This document shows positions 8,854 to 17,334 of a stretch of DNA of 32,663 bases, piece after piece (position 1 is the first letter of the stretch; each line of letters starts with the position of its first letter). The notes under the pieces are model-generated. The model did not search any database. It was not told the origin of the DNA and saw only the letters and a program-made list of their open reading frames with translations. The stretch covers positions 1 through 32,663 of the forward strand of contig JASGTU010000080.1 of NCBI GenBank assembly GCA_030058085.1, given 5' to 3'. The position numbers and the translations under genes are program-made. This stretch comes from Chloroflexota bacterium. Its GTDB lineage: Bacteria; Chloroflexota; Anaerolineae; Caldilineales; Caldilineaceae.

Positions 8854-10401
8854 CTACTCGCGCGTGCCGTAGATGGACTCCTGGCTGAAGCCCAGCACGA
8901 ACGCAAGCAGGGCGGGCGCCGCCATCGCCGCCACACTGAGAGAGGGGTTGATGCGTACGAAATAGTAGGTTGCCCCGAAGATCAGATAGATCACCCCGCC
9001 GGCTAGCGCGCCGATCACCGGCAACAGCAACCCGCGCAGGCCATACTTGCGGTCGAACAAGCTATATTCCGCATTGGCGTGTCTGCGCATGGTGAGCAAA
9101 GCGCCCAGCGAGCCGCCCAAGGCGCCGGCCATCACCGTGCCGGCGAATCCCACGAAGTTGATCACAAACAGGCTGTCGTTCGCCGCAGCCGTCAGCCAAG
9201 CGGCAAAATCCTCCGCCTCCCACGGAAACAGCGCCAGCGCACTCAATACGATAATCGCCAACAGCGCCCAGGCGACGAGGTAGAGGCGCAGCCGGTTGCG
9301 ATAGAGGTCCGACCAGCGGTGCGCCTGGCGCATACGCTGCACGATGGTGCGCACCTGCTGCATGTAGTACTCGACCTCAGCCGAACGCATGGGGTCGCTG
9401 TTGAGGATCGTGTTGGCTTTGTCCAAGAGATGCCGGGCGCGTTCCGCGGTCTCGTGGCCTACGGGCAGAATCTTGCGAATCTCGGCGTGCAGGTCCGCAA
9501 TCTCCTTGTGCAGGGCCTCGGCGTCAAACTCGGACATGCGCGGCAAGAGCGCGGACCGCCTTGGCCCGCCGGGCATCACCGCCATAGCGCTGACATACGA
9601 TGTACCGGCGCTCTCGGATGCCTCCGTTTGTGAGCGGGGCGGTGCGCCAGTTTCCCCGCTATTGGCATAGCTGCCGGCATATCCGGCCGAAGCTGCAGCC
9701 GCGGGAGCGCCCGCCTCCCGTCCCGGCGCGGCTTGGCGCGGGCCGTCAACCGGGCGCGTCGCCCCGCTTGCGGAACTGCCGCTCTCCGGCTCGGAAAAAT
9801 CGGGCTGCCACTTGTTCGTCGCAGCCGCCTCATAGCCTGTCGACCGGCTCGGCGGCACATAGTCGCCCGCGCCCGCATCAGCCGGCCTGCCCGAACCCGT
9901 GCCCGACACGATGCGCCATTCAGGCGTCGGCGCGGGCGGTACGGCTGGGGAAGCCGCGGCGGTAGAAGCCGCGTCTGTGGTCGCGTCTGTGAAAGATGAA
10001 GGCGCAGCGCCGCGTGTCTCCTGTTCGTCGCGTACGCTTGAGTAGCGATCGGACGTGTAGCGTTCGTCGTCGAGCGCAGAGAAGCTCGGCCACTCGCTGC
10101 TTGGCTGCGCAGTCGAAGCGCTCGAACCGTCGCCGTTCTGCATCGGCGACGCGCCTTGCGTCTGTGAAGGGACGCTCTCCGGCTCAAAGCCGCCACCGGC
10201 ATCATCCGCATCACTGCCGCTCACGCCGGCCGCGGACACGTCGACCGCGCCCAACATCATCTCCTCCATGAGCGAATCCGCCCGCCAGCGCAGCATCTCG
10301 GGGCTATCGTCGGGCAATGGTGACGAATCGGGATTGGGCTTGGGAGCGGGGCCGGACGTATTGCGGGCATCCGAAGGACCGCGTTCGGATTCTGCTGTCA
10401 T
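8854..10401 (-). CDS. Membrane protein with long disordered N-terminus and coiled coil
   Basis: I do not recognise the family. The 515-residue product has three parts. Residues 1-285 are low-complexity, rich in Ser, Ala, Pro, Gly and acidic residues, and predicted disordered. Residues 290-365 are charged and helical (DAEALHKEIADLHAEIRK and the following helices), likely a coiled coil or helical hairpin. Residues 372-508 hold four hydrophobic segments (about 373-393, 411-436, 457-482, 488-505), with a glycine-rich second one. The N-terminus should be cytoplasmic, so the tail could bind partners or nucleic acid-associated proteins; that is inference. The ATG has GGAGGTGA upstream. It heads a probable operon with priA and the HTH gene. 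Confidence 0.8.
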   Translation of the reverse strand: MTAESERGPSDARNTSGPAPKPNPDSSPLPDDSPEMLRWRADSLMEEMMLGAVDVSAAGVSGSDADDAGGGFEPESVPSQTQGASPMQNGDGSSASTAQPSSEWPSFSALDDERYTSDRYSSVRDEQETRGAAPSSFTDATTDAASTAAASPAVPPAPTPEWRIVSGTGSGRPADAGAGDYVPPSRSTGYEAAATNKWQPDFSEPESGSSASGATRPVDGPRQAAPGREAGAPAAAASAGYAGSYANSGETGAPPRSQTEASESAGTSYVSAMAVMPGGPRRSALLPRMSEFDAEALHKEIADLHAEIRKILPVGHETAERARHLLDKANTILNSDPMRSAEVEYYMQQVRTIVQRMRQAHRWSDLYRNRLRLYLVAWALLAIIVLSALALFPWEAEDFAAWLTAAANDSLFVINFVGFAGTVMAGALGGSLGALLTMRRHANAEYSLFDRKYGLRGLLLPVIGALAGGVIYLIFGATYYFVRINPSLSVAAMAAPALLAFVLGFSQESIYGTRE

Positions 10402-10474
10402 CTCACCTCCATGCGGCGGAACCTAGTGCGGCACTGCTCATTTGTGGCGCCGCCGCTGCCTGGTCTTGTCAAGC

Positions 10475-10483
10475 ATTATATCA
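10475..10483 (-). promoter_or_regulatory. Extended -10 promoter for the membrane protein-priA operon
   Basis: The minus strand carries TGATATAAT, a perfect -10 with the extended TGn element. No good -35 is present. Predicted start is near 10468, about 67 bases before the ATG at 10401. It is divergent from the rpmH promoter about 60 bases away. Confidence 0.5.
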
Positions 10484-10541
10484 TAGCCGCGCGCCTGTCT
10501 CACGCCAAATTGAATACGGAAGGCCTGAAATGCCTCGAGAT

Positions 10542-10571
10542 TTGACATTCCGGTTCATGCGCGCCTATAAT
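10542..10571 (+). promoter_or_regulatory. Strong consensus promoter of the rpmH-rnpA-yidD-yidC-jag cluster
   Basis: TTGACA (10542-10547) and TATAAT (10566-10571), both perfect, are separated by 18 bases. Transcription should start near 10578, about 110 bases before the rpmH ATG. The leader includes a hairpin GCCGGC-N6-GCCGGC at 10599-10616. Confidence 0.8.
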
Positions 10572-10598
10572 GGCGCGTCGATACCGTTGATCCGCGCT

Positions 10599-10616
10599 GC
10601 CGGCCCGCGCGCCGGC
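10599..10616 (+). repeat. Hairpin in the rpmH leader
   Basis: Two copies of the palindromic hexamer GCCGGC flank CCGCGC, giving a 6-bp stem about 20 bases after the predicted transcription start. Its role is unknown; it lacks a T-run and is not a terminator. Confidence 0.35.
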
Positions 10617-10689
10617 GCAGATGATCATGGATTTGTGTAACCGTCCGGCGCGTTGCCGCGATTTGATAGAAGATCACAAGGAGCAGGAA

Positions 10690-10857
10690 ATGCCGAAGCG
10701 TACATGGCAGCCGAAAGTCCGTAAGCGACTGAAAACCCACGGGTTCCGCATTCGCATGCGCACACCCGGCGGGCGCAATGTGATAAAGCGACGACGGCTG
10801 CGCGGGCGCGCCAATCTCGCCGTGCAGTTGACCCCGCGCAAATCGATCAAGGACTAA
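10690..10857 (+). CDS. rpmH: 50S ribosomal protein L34
   Basis: L34 is a small, very basic protein of the 50S subunit. The product is 55 residues, [20 protein letters not shown] followed by [20 protein letters not shown], both family signatures; it is about 8-10 residues longer at the C-terminus than many L34 proteins. The ATG at 10690 has AAGGAG upstream and matches the family N-terminus; an in-frame ATG at 10621 only adds unrelated residues. It is the first gene of the rpmH-rnpA cluster, 85 bases before rnpA. Confidence 0.96.
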   Translation: MPKRTWQPKVRKRLKTHGFRIRMRTPGGRNVIKRRRLRGRANLAVQLTPRKSIKD

Positions 10858-10942
10858 GCCGCCTGGGGCGCAGGCGCTGTGGCATGACCTACAGGCCAAG
10901 CCGGCCGGATTCCAACCCTGCCAGTCGACGGTTCCGTGCTGC

Positions 10943-11299
10943 GTGAAGCGACGCTATCGGGTTAGAGATAACCAACGCTTTCAGGAGATCCGCCGTCATG
11001 GGCAATCGGTCAACAGCAAGCATCTGGTGTTGTGCGCCTTGCCCAACGATCTGCCCTACAGTCGCTTTGGCTTCTCGGTGAGCAGTCGAATCGGACATGC
11101 TGTAGAGCGCAACCGCATCAAGCGCCGGCTGCGCGAGGCCATGAGACTGCGCATGGACACCATACAGCCCGGATGGGACATCGTGTTCATTGCCAAGTAT
11201 CCGATTCGCAGCGCGGATTATCACGAGATAGATGCCGCCTGCGCCCGCCTGATCCGGCGGGCGCATTTGTTGCGTGATGACGCAGATGACCGTCCATGA
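10943..11299 (+). CDS. rnpA: Ribonuclease P protein component, GTG start
   Basis: This is the protein subunit that binds the 5' leader of pre-tRNA and assists the catalytic RNase P RNA. The product is 118 residues. The RNR signature appears as [16 protein letters not shown] (about 55-70), after the basic N-terminus [13 protein letters not shown] and the strand [14 protein letters not shown]. The start codon is GTG at 10943 with no obvious ribosome binding site, hinting at coupling to rpmH translation or leaky initiation. Its stop overlaps the yidD start by four bases (ATGA at 11296-11299). Confidence 0.94.
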   Translation: MKRRYRVRDNQRFQEIRRHGQSVNSKHLVLCALPNDLPYSRFGFSVSSRIGHAVERNRIKRRLREAMRLRMDTIQPGWDIVFIAKYPIRSADYHEIDAACARLIRRAHLLRDDADDRP

Positions 11300-11505
11300 A
11301 GAGCGTGATACTGGCTGTGATCCGGTTCTATCGCCGTTTCATCTCGCCTATACTGGGCAGCAACTGCCGCTTCTATCCGACATGCTCCGCCTACACCTAC
11401 GAGGCGATCGAACGCTATGGCGTGCGCAAAGGCGGCTGGCTTGGCGTCAAACGCATTGCACGCTGCCATCCCTGGAACCCTGGCGGCATCGATCCGGTTC
11501 CCTAA
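11296..11505 (+). CDS. yidD: Membrane protein insertion efficiency factor YidD
   Basis: YidD is a small membrane-associated protein that aids YidC-dependent insertion. The 69-residue product begins with an amphipathic helix ([20 protein letters not shown]) and contains the family core [15 protein letters not shown] and [13 protein letters not shown]. All three conserved cysteines are present. The ATG overlaps the rnpA stop, indicating translational coupling, and yidC follows 84 bases later. Confidence 0.95.
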   Translation: MKSVILAVIRFYRRFISPILGSNCRFYPTCSAYTYEAIERYGVRKGGWLGVKRIARCHPWNPGGIDPVP

Positions 11506-11589
11506 CCGGCCTGCAGCGCCACGCGCCACGCCGGGGGCCATGCGCAGGTCCCACATGCGCCCCCACATGCGTGAGGAGAAAGACCAAAC

Positions 11590-12588
11590 GTGAAACATAA
11601 CCGCTGGCTCATATTGTCCCTGCTCGTCCTCGCGGCGTTGCTGCTCTCCGGCTGCGGCGTCGCCCTTGAAGGAGTCGACGTCACCGAAGTTCCGCCGGAC
11701 GGCTGGTGGCAGACGCTCGTCGTCTGGCCGCTGGCCAAGGCGCTGATCTGGCTGAATAGCGTTCTCGAGGGCGTGAACATCCCCTATAGCTGGGGCTTCG
11801 CCATCATCCTCTTCACGCTGATCATCAAGCTCGTCACGTTGCCGCTCACCATCACCCAGATCCGCGGCATGCAGGCGCAGCGCGATATCCAGCCCAAGAT
11901 TCAGGAACTGCAAAAGAAGTACGGCAAGGATCGTGAAAAGCTCTCCCAAGAGCAGATGAAGCTCTACAAAGAGGCGGGCGTCAATCCGCTCAGCGGTTGT
12001 CTGCCGCTGCTGGTGCAGATGCCCATCCTCTTCGGTCTCTACGCCGCGCTCGTCGCCCTAGGCCCGAACTTGGCCGACGCCCGCTTCTTCTGGATTCCCG
12101 ACCTAGGCTTCCCCCAATATTCCCAAGGCTTGAGCTGGATCGGCGAAGCATTCGGCAGGGGCGACTATTACACCCTGATCGCCTATCTGATCCTGCCCAT
12201 ACTGCTCGTAGTGACGCAGTTCGTCATGCAGAAATGGATGACGCCCGCCACGCCCGACACCGGCGGCCAAACCGCCAACATGACCAAACAAATTGGTCTC
12301 ATGATGACCTTCATGTTCGGCTTCTTCACCTTGCAGGTGCCCGCCGGCCTCTCCTTGTATTGGGTGACCAGCAACCTGCTCCAAATGCTGCAGCAATGGC
12401 TGATTACCGACGCCCGCTTCGGCCTCGCCCCAGCCGCGGCCTCCGCAGGCGGCGGCGCACTGGTCGACGCTGCGCCCGCCGAACGCGCCAACGGCTCGTC
12501 GCCCGCGCCCGCGGTCGCAAGCGACGAACCCGCCCCCGCTGCAGCCAAGCCAAGAACGCCGAAACGACGCCGCGCGAAACGGAGATAG
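11590..12588 (+). CDS. yidC: Membrane protein insertase YidC, lipoprotein form
   Basis: YidC inserts and folds membrane proteins alone or with SecYEG. The 332-residue product is the short Gram-positive/Chloroflexota type without the large periplasmic domain of proteobacteria. It has a lipoprotein signal with LLSGC (Cys22), then the 60KD_IMP core: NIPYSWGFAIILFTLIIK with the groove arginine in TQIRGMQ, a cytoplasmic helical hairpin (QPKIQELQKKYGKDREKLSQ), and the NPLSGCLPLLVQMPILFGLY segment. The C-terminal tail is Ala/Pro-rich and ends KRRRAKRR, which likely binds ribosomes. The start is GTG at 11590, with GAGGAG about 12 bases upstream. The jag gene follows after four bases. Confidence 0.94.
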   Translation: MKHNRWLILSLLVLAALLLSGCGVALEGVDVTEVPPDGWWQTLVVWPLAKALIWLNSVLEGVNIPYSWGFAIILFTLIIKLVTLPLTITQIRGMQAQRDIQPKIQELQKKYGKDREKLSQEQMKLYKEAGVNPLSGCLPLLVQMPILFGLYAALVALGPNLADARFFWIPDLGFPQYSQGLSWIGEAFGRGDYYTLIAYLILPILLVVTQFVMQKWMTPATPDTGGQTANMTKQIGLMMTFMFGFFTLQVPAGLSLYWVTSNLLQMLQQWLITDARFGLAPAAASAGGGALVDAAPAERANGSSPAPAVASDEPAPAAAKPRTPKRRRAKRR

Positions 12589-12592
12589 ACAA

Positions 12593-13444
12593 ATGGCCGA
12601 ACAATCACATGAATTTACAGGCAAGACAGTTGATGAGGCAGTGGCGGAAGGCTTGGCTCAACTACGCCTCAGCCGCAGCGACGTATCCGTCGAAATCCTC
12701 AGCAAGGGCAGTCGCGGCATCTTCGGCATCGGCAGCGAACCGGCGCGCGTACGCCTGACGCCCGCGTCCAAGCCGCAGACGCCCGCCCAGCCAGCGCAAC
12801 CGGCCCCTGCCGCCAAAGCCGAACCGGCCCCCGTCCAGCCCCCGGCTAATAAGGCGGAACCGGCTGCCGCCATGCCGGCGGAAACGCTCGAAGAGGAAGC
12901 GCCCGAGTTTGAAGAGGAAGAAGAGCCTGCCGCCGGCGAGGAACGGGCGGCAACCGCCGTTTCGGATCAGGAGCTGGCGGAAATGGCGTCGGATATGCTC
13001 GCCGAGATGATCCGCCTCATGGGCTTCGAGGCGACGGTTGCAGCAAGCTGGCAAGAACCCGACGAACAGGAAGGCGACCCGTACCTCTTGCTGGACATCG
13101 AGGGCCAAGACCTCGGCGCGCTCATCGGACGCCGCGGCGAGACCCTCGCCAGCATCCAATACCTCGTCCGCCTCATGGTCAACCAGCGCATCCGGCAGTG
13201 GAAGAACATTGTCGTCGACGTTGAAAAGTACAAAGAGCGCCGCGTCACGCAGCTTACGCAGTTGGCCCAGCGCATGGCAAACCAGGTCGTCGAGAGCGGC
13301 CGCGCCGTCGCGCTCGAACCGATGCCCGCCAACGAGCGCCGCATCGTACACCTGGCTTTGCGCGACCACCCGCAAGTCTATACCCAGAGTTCGGGGGAAG
13401 ACGAGCGCCGCAAGGTCAATATCGTGCCCAGAGACACCGCCTAA
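12593..13444 (+). CDS. jag: RNA-binding protein Jag/KhpB
   Basis: Jag (KhpB) is an RNA-binding protein linked to cell elongation and division in Gram-positive bacteria; the gene usually follows yidC. The 283-residue product has a Jag-N domain (5-56, with KGSRGIFGIGSEPARVRL), an Ala/Pro then Glu-rich linker (57-125), and a KH domain (130-210) with the GxxG-type loop IGRRGETL. The R3H domain (about 215-283) has RRIVHLALRDH. It starts four bases after the yidC stop, with GGAG inside the end of yidC, so translation is probably coupled. A strong terminator follows. Confidence 0.93.
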   Translation: MAEQSHEFTGKTVDEAVAEGLAQLRLSRSDVSVEILSKGSRGIFGIGSEPARVRLTPASKPQTPAQPAQPAPAAKAEPAPVQPPANKAEPAAAMPAETLEEEAPEFEEEEEPAAGEERAATAVSDQELAEMASDMLAEMIRLMGFEATVAASWQEPDEQEGDPYLLLDIEGQDLGALIGRRGETLASIQYLVRLMVNQRIRQWKNIVVDVEKYKERRVTQLTQLAQRMANQVVESGRAVALEPMPANERRIVHLALRDHPQVYTQSSGEDERRKVNIVPRDTA

Positions 13445-13471
13445 CGTGCCGCACAATCCGGCATTGCGCAC

Positions 13472-13504
13472 AAGCCCCGCCCGTTCGAGGCGGGGCTTTT
13501 CGTT
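13472..13504 (+). terminator. Intrinsic terminator after jag
   Basis: A perfect 8-bp stem GCCCCGCC/GGCGGGGC with a seven-base loop is followed by TTTTCGTT. It lies 28 bases after the jag stop and closes the rpmH-jag operon. Confidence 0.9.
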
Positions 13505-13544
13505 GGCCGGCGTGGGCGTGGGATTCTTAATCTTGCGCCGGGCC

Positions 13545-13553
13545 TGCTATACT
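13545..13553 (+). promoter_or_regulatory. Extended -10 promoter candidate for the DoxX-like gene
   Basis: TGCTATACT is an extended -10 element with a good hexamer. No clear -35 is seen. It follows the jag terminator and precedes the DoxX-like ATG by about 150 bases. Confidence 0.4.
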
Positions 13554-13706
13554 GCCGGAATCGAAGCGCAGGCGACGCTGCTCACCGACCCCGCCATATT
13601 TCCGTATCGGAAGTGACGGCACAGACGACGAACCTCCAATTGCGCTAGGCTTGCCGGTGATATAACCGAACATTATCAAATGGCTCGACAGCTAAGGGAG
13701 CTCCGT

Positions 13707-14297
13707 ATGTCTAATCGTATCAACCCGATTGTCACACCGCGCGGCGTCATCACCATCTCCGATCCGCCATGGTCGTTCCATCTGTTCAATACGACGCGTT
13801 TTGCCTGGCTATGGCTGATCATCCGGCTCTATGTCGGCTACCAGTGGCTGCAATCCGGCTGGGGCAAGTTCAATAACCCTGCCTGGTGGAGCGGCCAAGC
13901 GCTCGCCGGGTTCTGGTCCGGCGCGGTCGCGGTACCGGCCGAAGGACGTCCGGCTATCAGCTTTGGCTGGTATCGCAACTTCATCCAGTTCATGCTCGAC
14001 CAAGAGTGGTACGTCTGGTTCGGCAAATTGGTCACCTTAGGCGAAATAGCGGTCGGTATCGCCCTGGTGCTTGGCGCGCTGGTCGGGATCGCAGCCTTTG
14101 CCGGCGCGTTTATGAACTGGAACTTCATCATGGCGGGCTCAGCCAGCACCAACGGCCTCTTGTTCGCCCTGGCTATCGCCCTCATGCTCGCCTGGAAGGT
14201 CGCCGGTTGGTATGGGCTTGATCGCTGGCTGCTGCCCCTCTTGGGCACACCCTGGCAGCGACCATCGGAAGCGGTCAGTCCGCCTGACAGATCATAG
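13707..14297 (+). CDS. DoxX-family integral membrane protein
   Basis: The 196-residue protein has the DoxX pattern of four hydrophobic helices (about 29-52, 103-127, 129-147, 150-170) and the conserved blocks WLIIRLYVGYQWLQSGWGKF and GAFMNWNFIMAGSASTN. DoxX relatives include the small subunit of thiosulfate:quinone oxidoreductase and other redox-linked membrane proteins; the exact activity here is unknown. The ATG at 13707 is chosen over the in-frame ATG at 13680 because AGGGAG precedes it. It stands alone between a terminator and a 257-base gap. Confidence 0.82.
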   Translation: MSNRINPIVTPRGVITISDPPWSFHLFNTTRFAWLWLIIRLYVGYQWLQSGWGKFNNPAWWSGQALAGFWSGAVAVPAEGRPAISFGWYRNFIQFMLDQEWYVWFGKLVTLGEIAVGIALVLGALVGIAAFAGAFMNWNFIMAGSASTNGLLFALAIALMLAWKVAGWYGLDRWLLPLLGTPWQRPSEAVSPPDRS

Positions 14298-14398
14298 CAG
14301 TGCTCAAGACGCCCACCGAACGCCAGAGACCTCGAAGATTGGCGAAGCGGGCGGCTTGGCAGCAGAATAGGGACACAACAGCATAGTTCCGGATTTGC

Positions 14399-14422
14399 AG
14401 CCGGGCAGCCTGCTTCCCGGCT
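14399..14422. repeat. Inverted repeat downstream of the DoxX-like gene
   Basis: Perfect 7-bp arms AGCCGGG and CCCGGCT with a 10-base gap that can pair further (AG/CT). There is no T-run, so it is either a factor-dependent 3' end or another hairpin. It lies about 100 bases after the stop. Confidence 0.4.
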
Positions 14423-14554
14423 AGGGGAGCGCGCAATGGCAATAGCGCCGGATTATCTCGCCGAGCGTTGCCGTCGCCGCTCATCTTGCATGAACCAATC
14501 TGCGCAAACCCTTAATACGCCAAAACCCAGTTGCATTGACCAAGGGTAGGAGAG

Positions 14555-15463
14555 ATGCTACAATCGAAACCGCTAGAGGCCTCGACTTCCGGGCCGGACA
14601 TTCTGCTCATCGGGCACGTCACCTGCGATCTGGTCAGCGCCGACCGAGATAGCGACTACCGGCTTGGCGGCACCGTCAGCTTCGCATCGGTCACGGCCAT
14701 TCGCCTTGGCCGGCGCGCCTCGGTCATCACCCGCGCCGCCGCGACCACAGACCTGTCCGAACTGCCCGCCGAAGTCGACCTGCATGTCTTGCCGTCGCCG
14801 GAGACGACCACCTTTGCCAATGTATACACCGAGCACGGACGCATCCAGTACTGCTACGCACAGGCCCTGCCCATCACCGCCGGTGACATTGCGCCCGGTA
14901 TGCGCGCCCCGCGGGCAGTCCTGATCGGCCCGCTCGTGAACGAAATCGGCCCGGACGTGGTCCGCATCTTCGACAAGCAGACGCTGGTCGTCGCCGTGCC
15001 CCAAGGCTGGATGCGCCGCTGGGATGACACGGGACGCGTCTATAGCAAGCCGTGGGACTCGGCGCCGGAGATACTGCCCTATTTGGATGTGTTGGTTCTG
15101 TCACTCGAAGACATCGACTACGACGTCAGCCGTCTCGCCCCTGCGCTGGAGCAAGTGCCCTTGGTCGTGCTGACCGAATACCACGACGGCAGCACCATCT
15201 ATCGCCGCCTCGACAACGGCGCTGTCGAGGAGATCAAAATCGCGCCGCGCCCCGCCGCCGAGTTCGACCCGACTGGCGCGGGCGATGTATTCGCCACCGC
15301 CTTCATGATTCGCCTCCAGGAGACCGGCGATCCGGTGCAGTCCGCCCGCTTCGCCAACGTTACGGCATCGTTCAGCGTCGAGCACCCGGGCGTATCCGGC
15401 ATTCCCAGTCGCGAGCAGGTGTTGGCCTACATGGCGAAACATCCCTTTGATCCCAGAGCCTAG
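14555..15463 (+). CDS. PfkB-family carbohydrate kinase
   Basis: Ribokinase-like ATP-dependent kinase of a sugar or nucleoside; the substrate cannot be read from sequence. The 302-residue product begins with the strand DILLIGHVTCDLV, then the glycine pair YRLGGTVSFAS (PfkB signature 1 region). It ends with the signature 2 block DPTGAGDVFATAF, where D244 is the catalytic base. The anion-hole GAGD is intact, so it should be active. The ATG at 14555 has AGGAGA just upstream. The gene lies 54 bases before parA on the same strand. Confidence 0.88.
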   Translation: MLQSKPLEASTSGPDILLIGHVTCDLVSADRDSDYRLGGTVSFASVTAIRLGRRASVITRAAATTDLSELPAEVDLHVLPSPETTTFANVYTEHGRIQYCYAQALPITAGDIAPGMRAPRAVLIGPLVNEIGPDVVRIFDKQTLVVAVPQGWMRRWDDTGRVYSKPWDSAPEILPYLDVLVLSLEDIDYDVSRLAPALEQVPLVVLTEYHDGSTIYRRLDNGAVEEIKIAPRPAAEFDPTGAGDVFATAFMIRLQETGDPVQSARFANVTASFSVEHPGVSGIPSREQVLAYMAKHPFDPRA

Positions 15464-15517
15464 CACAGCCCGGACTCGGCGCTCCGCTTGCCGCAGCAAC
15501 CTGCCAGTAAAGCAGCC

Positions 15518-16315
15518 ATGACCGCAAAGAGCTTTGTGTTTGCCAACCAAAAAGGCGGCGTCGCCAAAACGACGACCACCGTCAACCTCGCCGCCTACCT
15601 CACCGCAGCCGGCCGGCGCACGCTCGTAGTCGACATGGACCCGCAGGGCAACGCCACCACCAGCCTGGGCGTTGACCCGCGCTCGCTCTCGCTCAGCATC
15701 TACGACGTGCTGATCGACCAGGCGCCGATCCAGAAGGCCATCACCCTCACCGAACGCGTTGGCCTGGACCTGGTTCCCGCCACTACCGACCTAGCCGGGG
15801 CCGAAGTCGAGATGGCGCGTATGATGGCGCGCGAACGCCTGCTGGAGCGCGCCTTGCACCCGCTGCTCGACGACTATGACTACATTCTTGTCGACGAGCC
15901 GCCCAGCCTGGGCCTGCTGACCATCAACGGGCTGACCGCCTCCGCCAACGGCGTGATCATCCCCGTGCAGTGCGAATATCTTGCCCTGGAGGGCCTGAGC
16001 CTGCTGCTGCGTACGATACAGCAGGTGCGCGACGTGCTCAACGAACGGCTCGCCATTGCCGGCGTGGTGCTGACCATGTACGACAGCCGCACCAACTTGG
16101 CGCAACAGGTCGTGCAGGAAGTGCGCCAATACTTCCCCGGCGTCGTATTCAAGACGATCATCCCGCGCAATGTCCGGCTGAGCGAGGCCCCGAGCCACGG
16201 CCAAACCATCTTGAGCTACGCCCCTGCCAGCGCCGGCGCCCTCGCCTACGAGGCCCTAGCCCAGGAGTTCATGCAGCGCGCCGAGCAGGCCTCGCCCAAC
16301 TTGATCCGGGCTTGA
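15518..16315 (+). CDS. parA: Chromosome partitioning ATPase ParA
   Basis: ParA (Soj) is the dynamic ATPase that moves ParB-parS complexes and so segregates origins. From the ATG at 15518 the protein is 265 residues and begins MTAKSFVFANQKGG, the normal N-terminus. A TTG at 15488 would add ten residues. The deviant Walker A is KGGVAKTTTT (12-21); the signature lysine is K12 and the P-loop lysine K17. Other motifs are DMDPQGNATTSLG and VDEPPSLGLLT, where most homologues have Cys or Thr instead of Glu. RNVRLSEAPSHG near the end is typical of chromosomal ParA. parB follows after 86 bases. Confidence 0.95.
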   Translation: MTAKSFVFANQKGGVAKTTTTVNLAAYLTAAGRRTLVVDMDPQGNATTSLGVDPRSLSLSIYDVLIDQAPIQKAITLTERVGLDLVPATTDLAGAEVEMARMMARERLLERALHPLLDDYDYILVDEPPSLGLLTINGLTASANGVIIPVQCEYLALEGLSLLLRTIQQVRDVLNERLAIAGVVLTMYDSRTNLAQQVVQEVRQYFPGVVFKTIIPRNVRLSEAPSHGQTILSYAPASAGALAYEALAQEFMQRAEQASPNLIRA

Positions 16316-16401
16316 CGCCGGCGCGCCTTCCGGGGGCATCGTTCGCACGCAATCGCTTCGTTGCACGGCGGGAACCTGTCCCGTCCATGGAGAATATCGA
16401 C

Positions 16402-17334
16402 ATGCCAGACGACACGAGAAGCAGCGGCAAACGGTTCGGACTAGGCCGGGGCCTCAGCGCCCTGATCGTCAACACCGAGACCGACCGCCTGACTGAACAA
16501 AAGGCGGCGGAACCGGATGCAGCCGGCGGCGTCCGGCTCGTGCCGGTCGACGCCATTCACCCCAACCCGCAACAGCCGCGCAGCCAATTCGACTCGTCCA
16601 CCCTCGAAGAACTAGCCGCCTCCATTCGCGAGCACGGCATCCTGCAGCCGCTGATCGTCACCGACAGCGGCGATCAGCCCGGCCAATACTGGCTGATTGC
16701 AGGCGAACGGCGCTGGCGCGCCGCCCAGATCGCCCAACTGCACGAAGTGCCCGTCATCGTGCGCGAGGCTTCGCCCCAGCAGTTGCTCGAGTGGGCCCTG
16801 GTCGAGAACGTGCAGCGCGCCGACCTCAACCCGCTGGAAGAGGCCGCCGCCTACCAGATGCTGATCGAGAGCTTCTCGCTCACCCAAGAGGAGATCGGCC
16901 GCCGCGTCGGCCGCAGCCGCTCTGCCGTCGCCAACACAGTCCGCCTGTTGCAGCTCCCCGCCGACGTCCAACACGCGGTCATCGACGGCAGCATCACCGC
17001 CGGGCATGCCCGCGCGCTGCTCGCCCTGCCCGCCGCAGCCGCCATGAGCGCTGCGCTGGAGCGCATCCTGGCCCGCGGCCTCAGCGTGCGCCAAACCGAG
17101 GAATTGGTCAAACGCCTGCTCACCGCGCCCGAATCCGCCGCCGAGTCGAAAGCGGAGCCGGACCCCCACGTCCAGTTCCTCGAAGGCCGCTTTCGTTCCG
17201 CGCTCGGCACGCGGGTCACGCTCAACCGCAGCCCTAACGGTTCCGGACGCCTCATCGTGCATTTCTACAGCGACGACGATCTCGACAACCTCTACCGTCT
17301 GATCGCGGCGGATGCCGATGACGAACTGGGCTGA
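16402..17334 (+). CDS. parB: Chromosome partitioning protein ParB
   Basis: ParB (Spo0J) binds parS near the origin, spreads as a CTP-gated clamp and stimulates ParA. The chosen ATG (16402) has GGAG nine bases upstream and gives 310 residues; ATG 16387 would add five. Visible parts: N-terminal ParA-stimulating peptide KRFGLGRGLSALI (10-22), the CTP-binding domain with IHPNPQQPR and GERRWRAAQ (101-109), and the helix-turn-helix LTQEEIGRRVGRSRSAVANT (160-179). A C-terminal dimerisation domain follows a variable linker. No canonical parS site occurs in the window. The last 23 bases overlap the next gene. Confidence 0.95.
   Translation: MPDDTRSSGKRFGLGRGLSALIVNTETDRLTEQKAAEPDAAGGVRLVPVDAIHPNPQQPRSQFDSSTLEELAASIREHGILQPLIVTDSGDQPGQYWLIAGERRWRAAQIAQLHEVPVIVREASPQQLLEWALVENVQRADLNPLEEAAAYQMLIESFSLTQEEIGRRVGRSRSAVANTVRLLQLPADVQHAVIDGSITAGHARALLALPAAAAMSAALERILARGLSVRQTEELVKRLLTAPESAAESKAEPDPHVQFLEGRFRSALGTRVTLNRSPNGSGRLIVHFYSDDDLDNLYRLIAADADDELG

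Noticed and set aside
11583-11600. CGTGAAACA at the yidC start, resembling half of a parS site
   Set aside because: The other half does not match the 16-bp palindrome (about 10 of 16 positions), and the bases are part of the GTG start region.
15970-16401. Upstream extension of the parB frame into parA
   Set aside because: The extension overlaps parA out of frame and lacks ParB features; the family N-terminus begins at 16387-16402.
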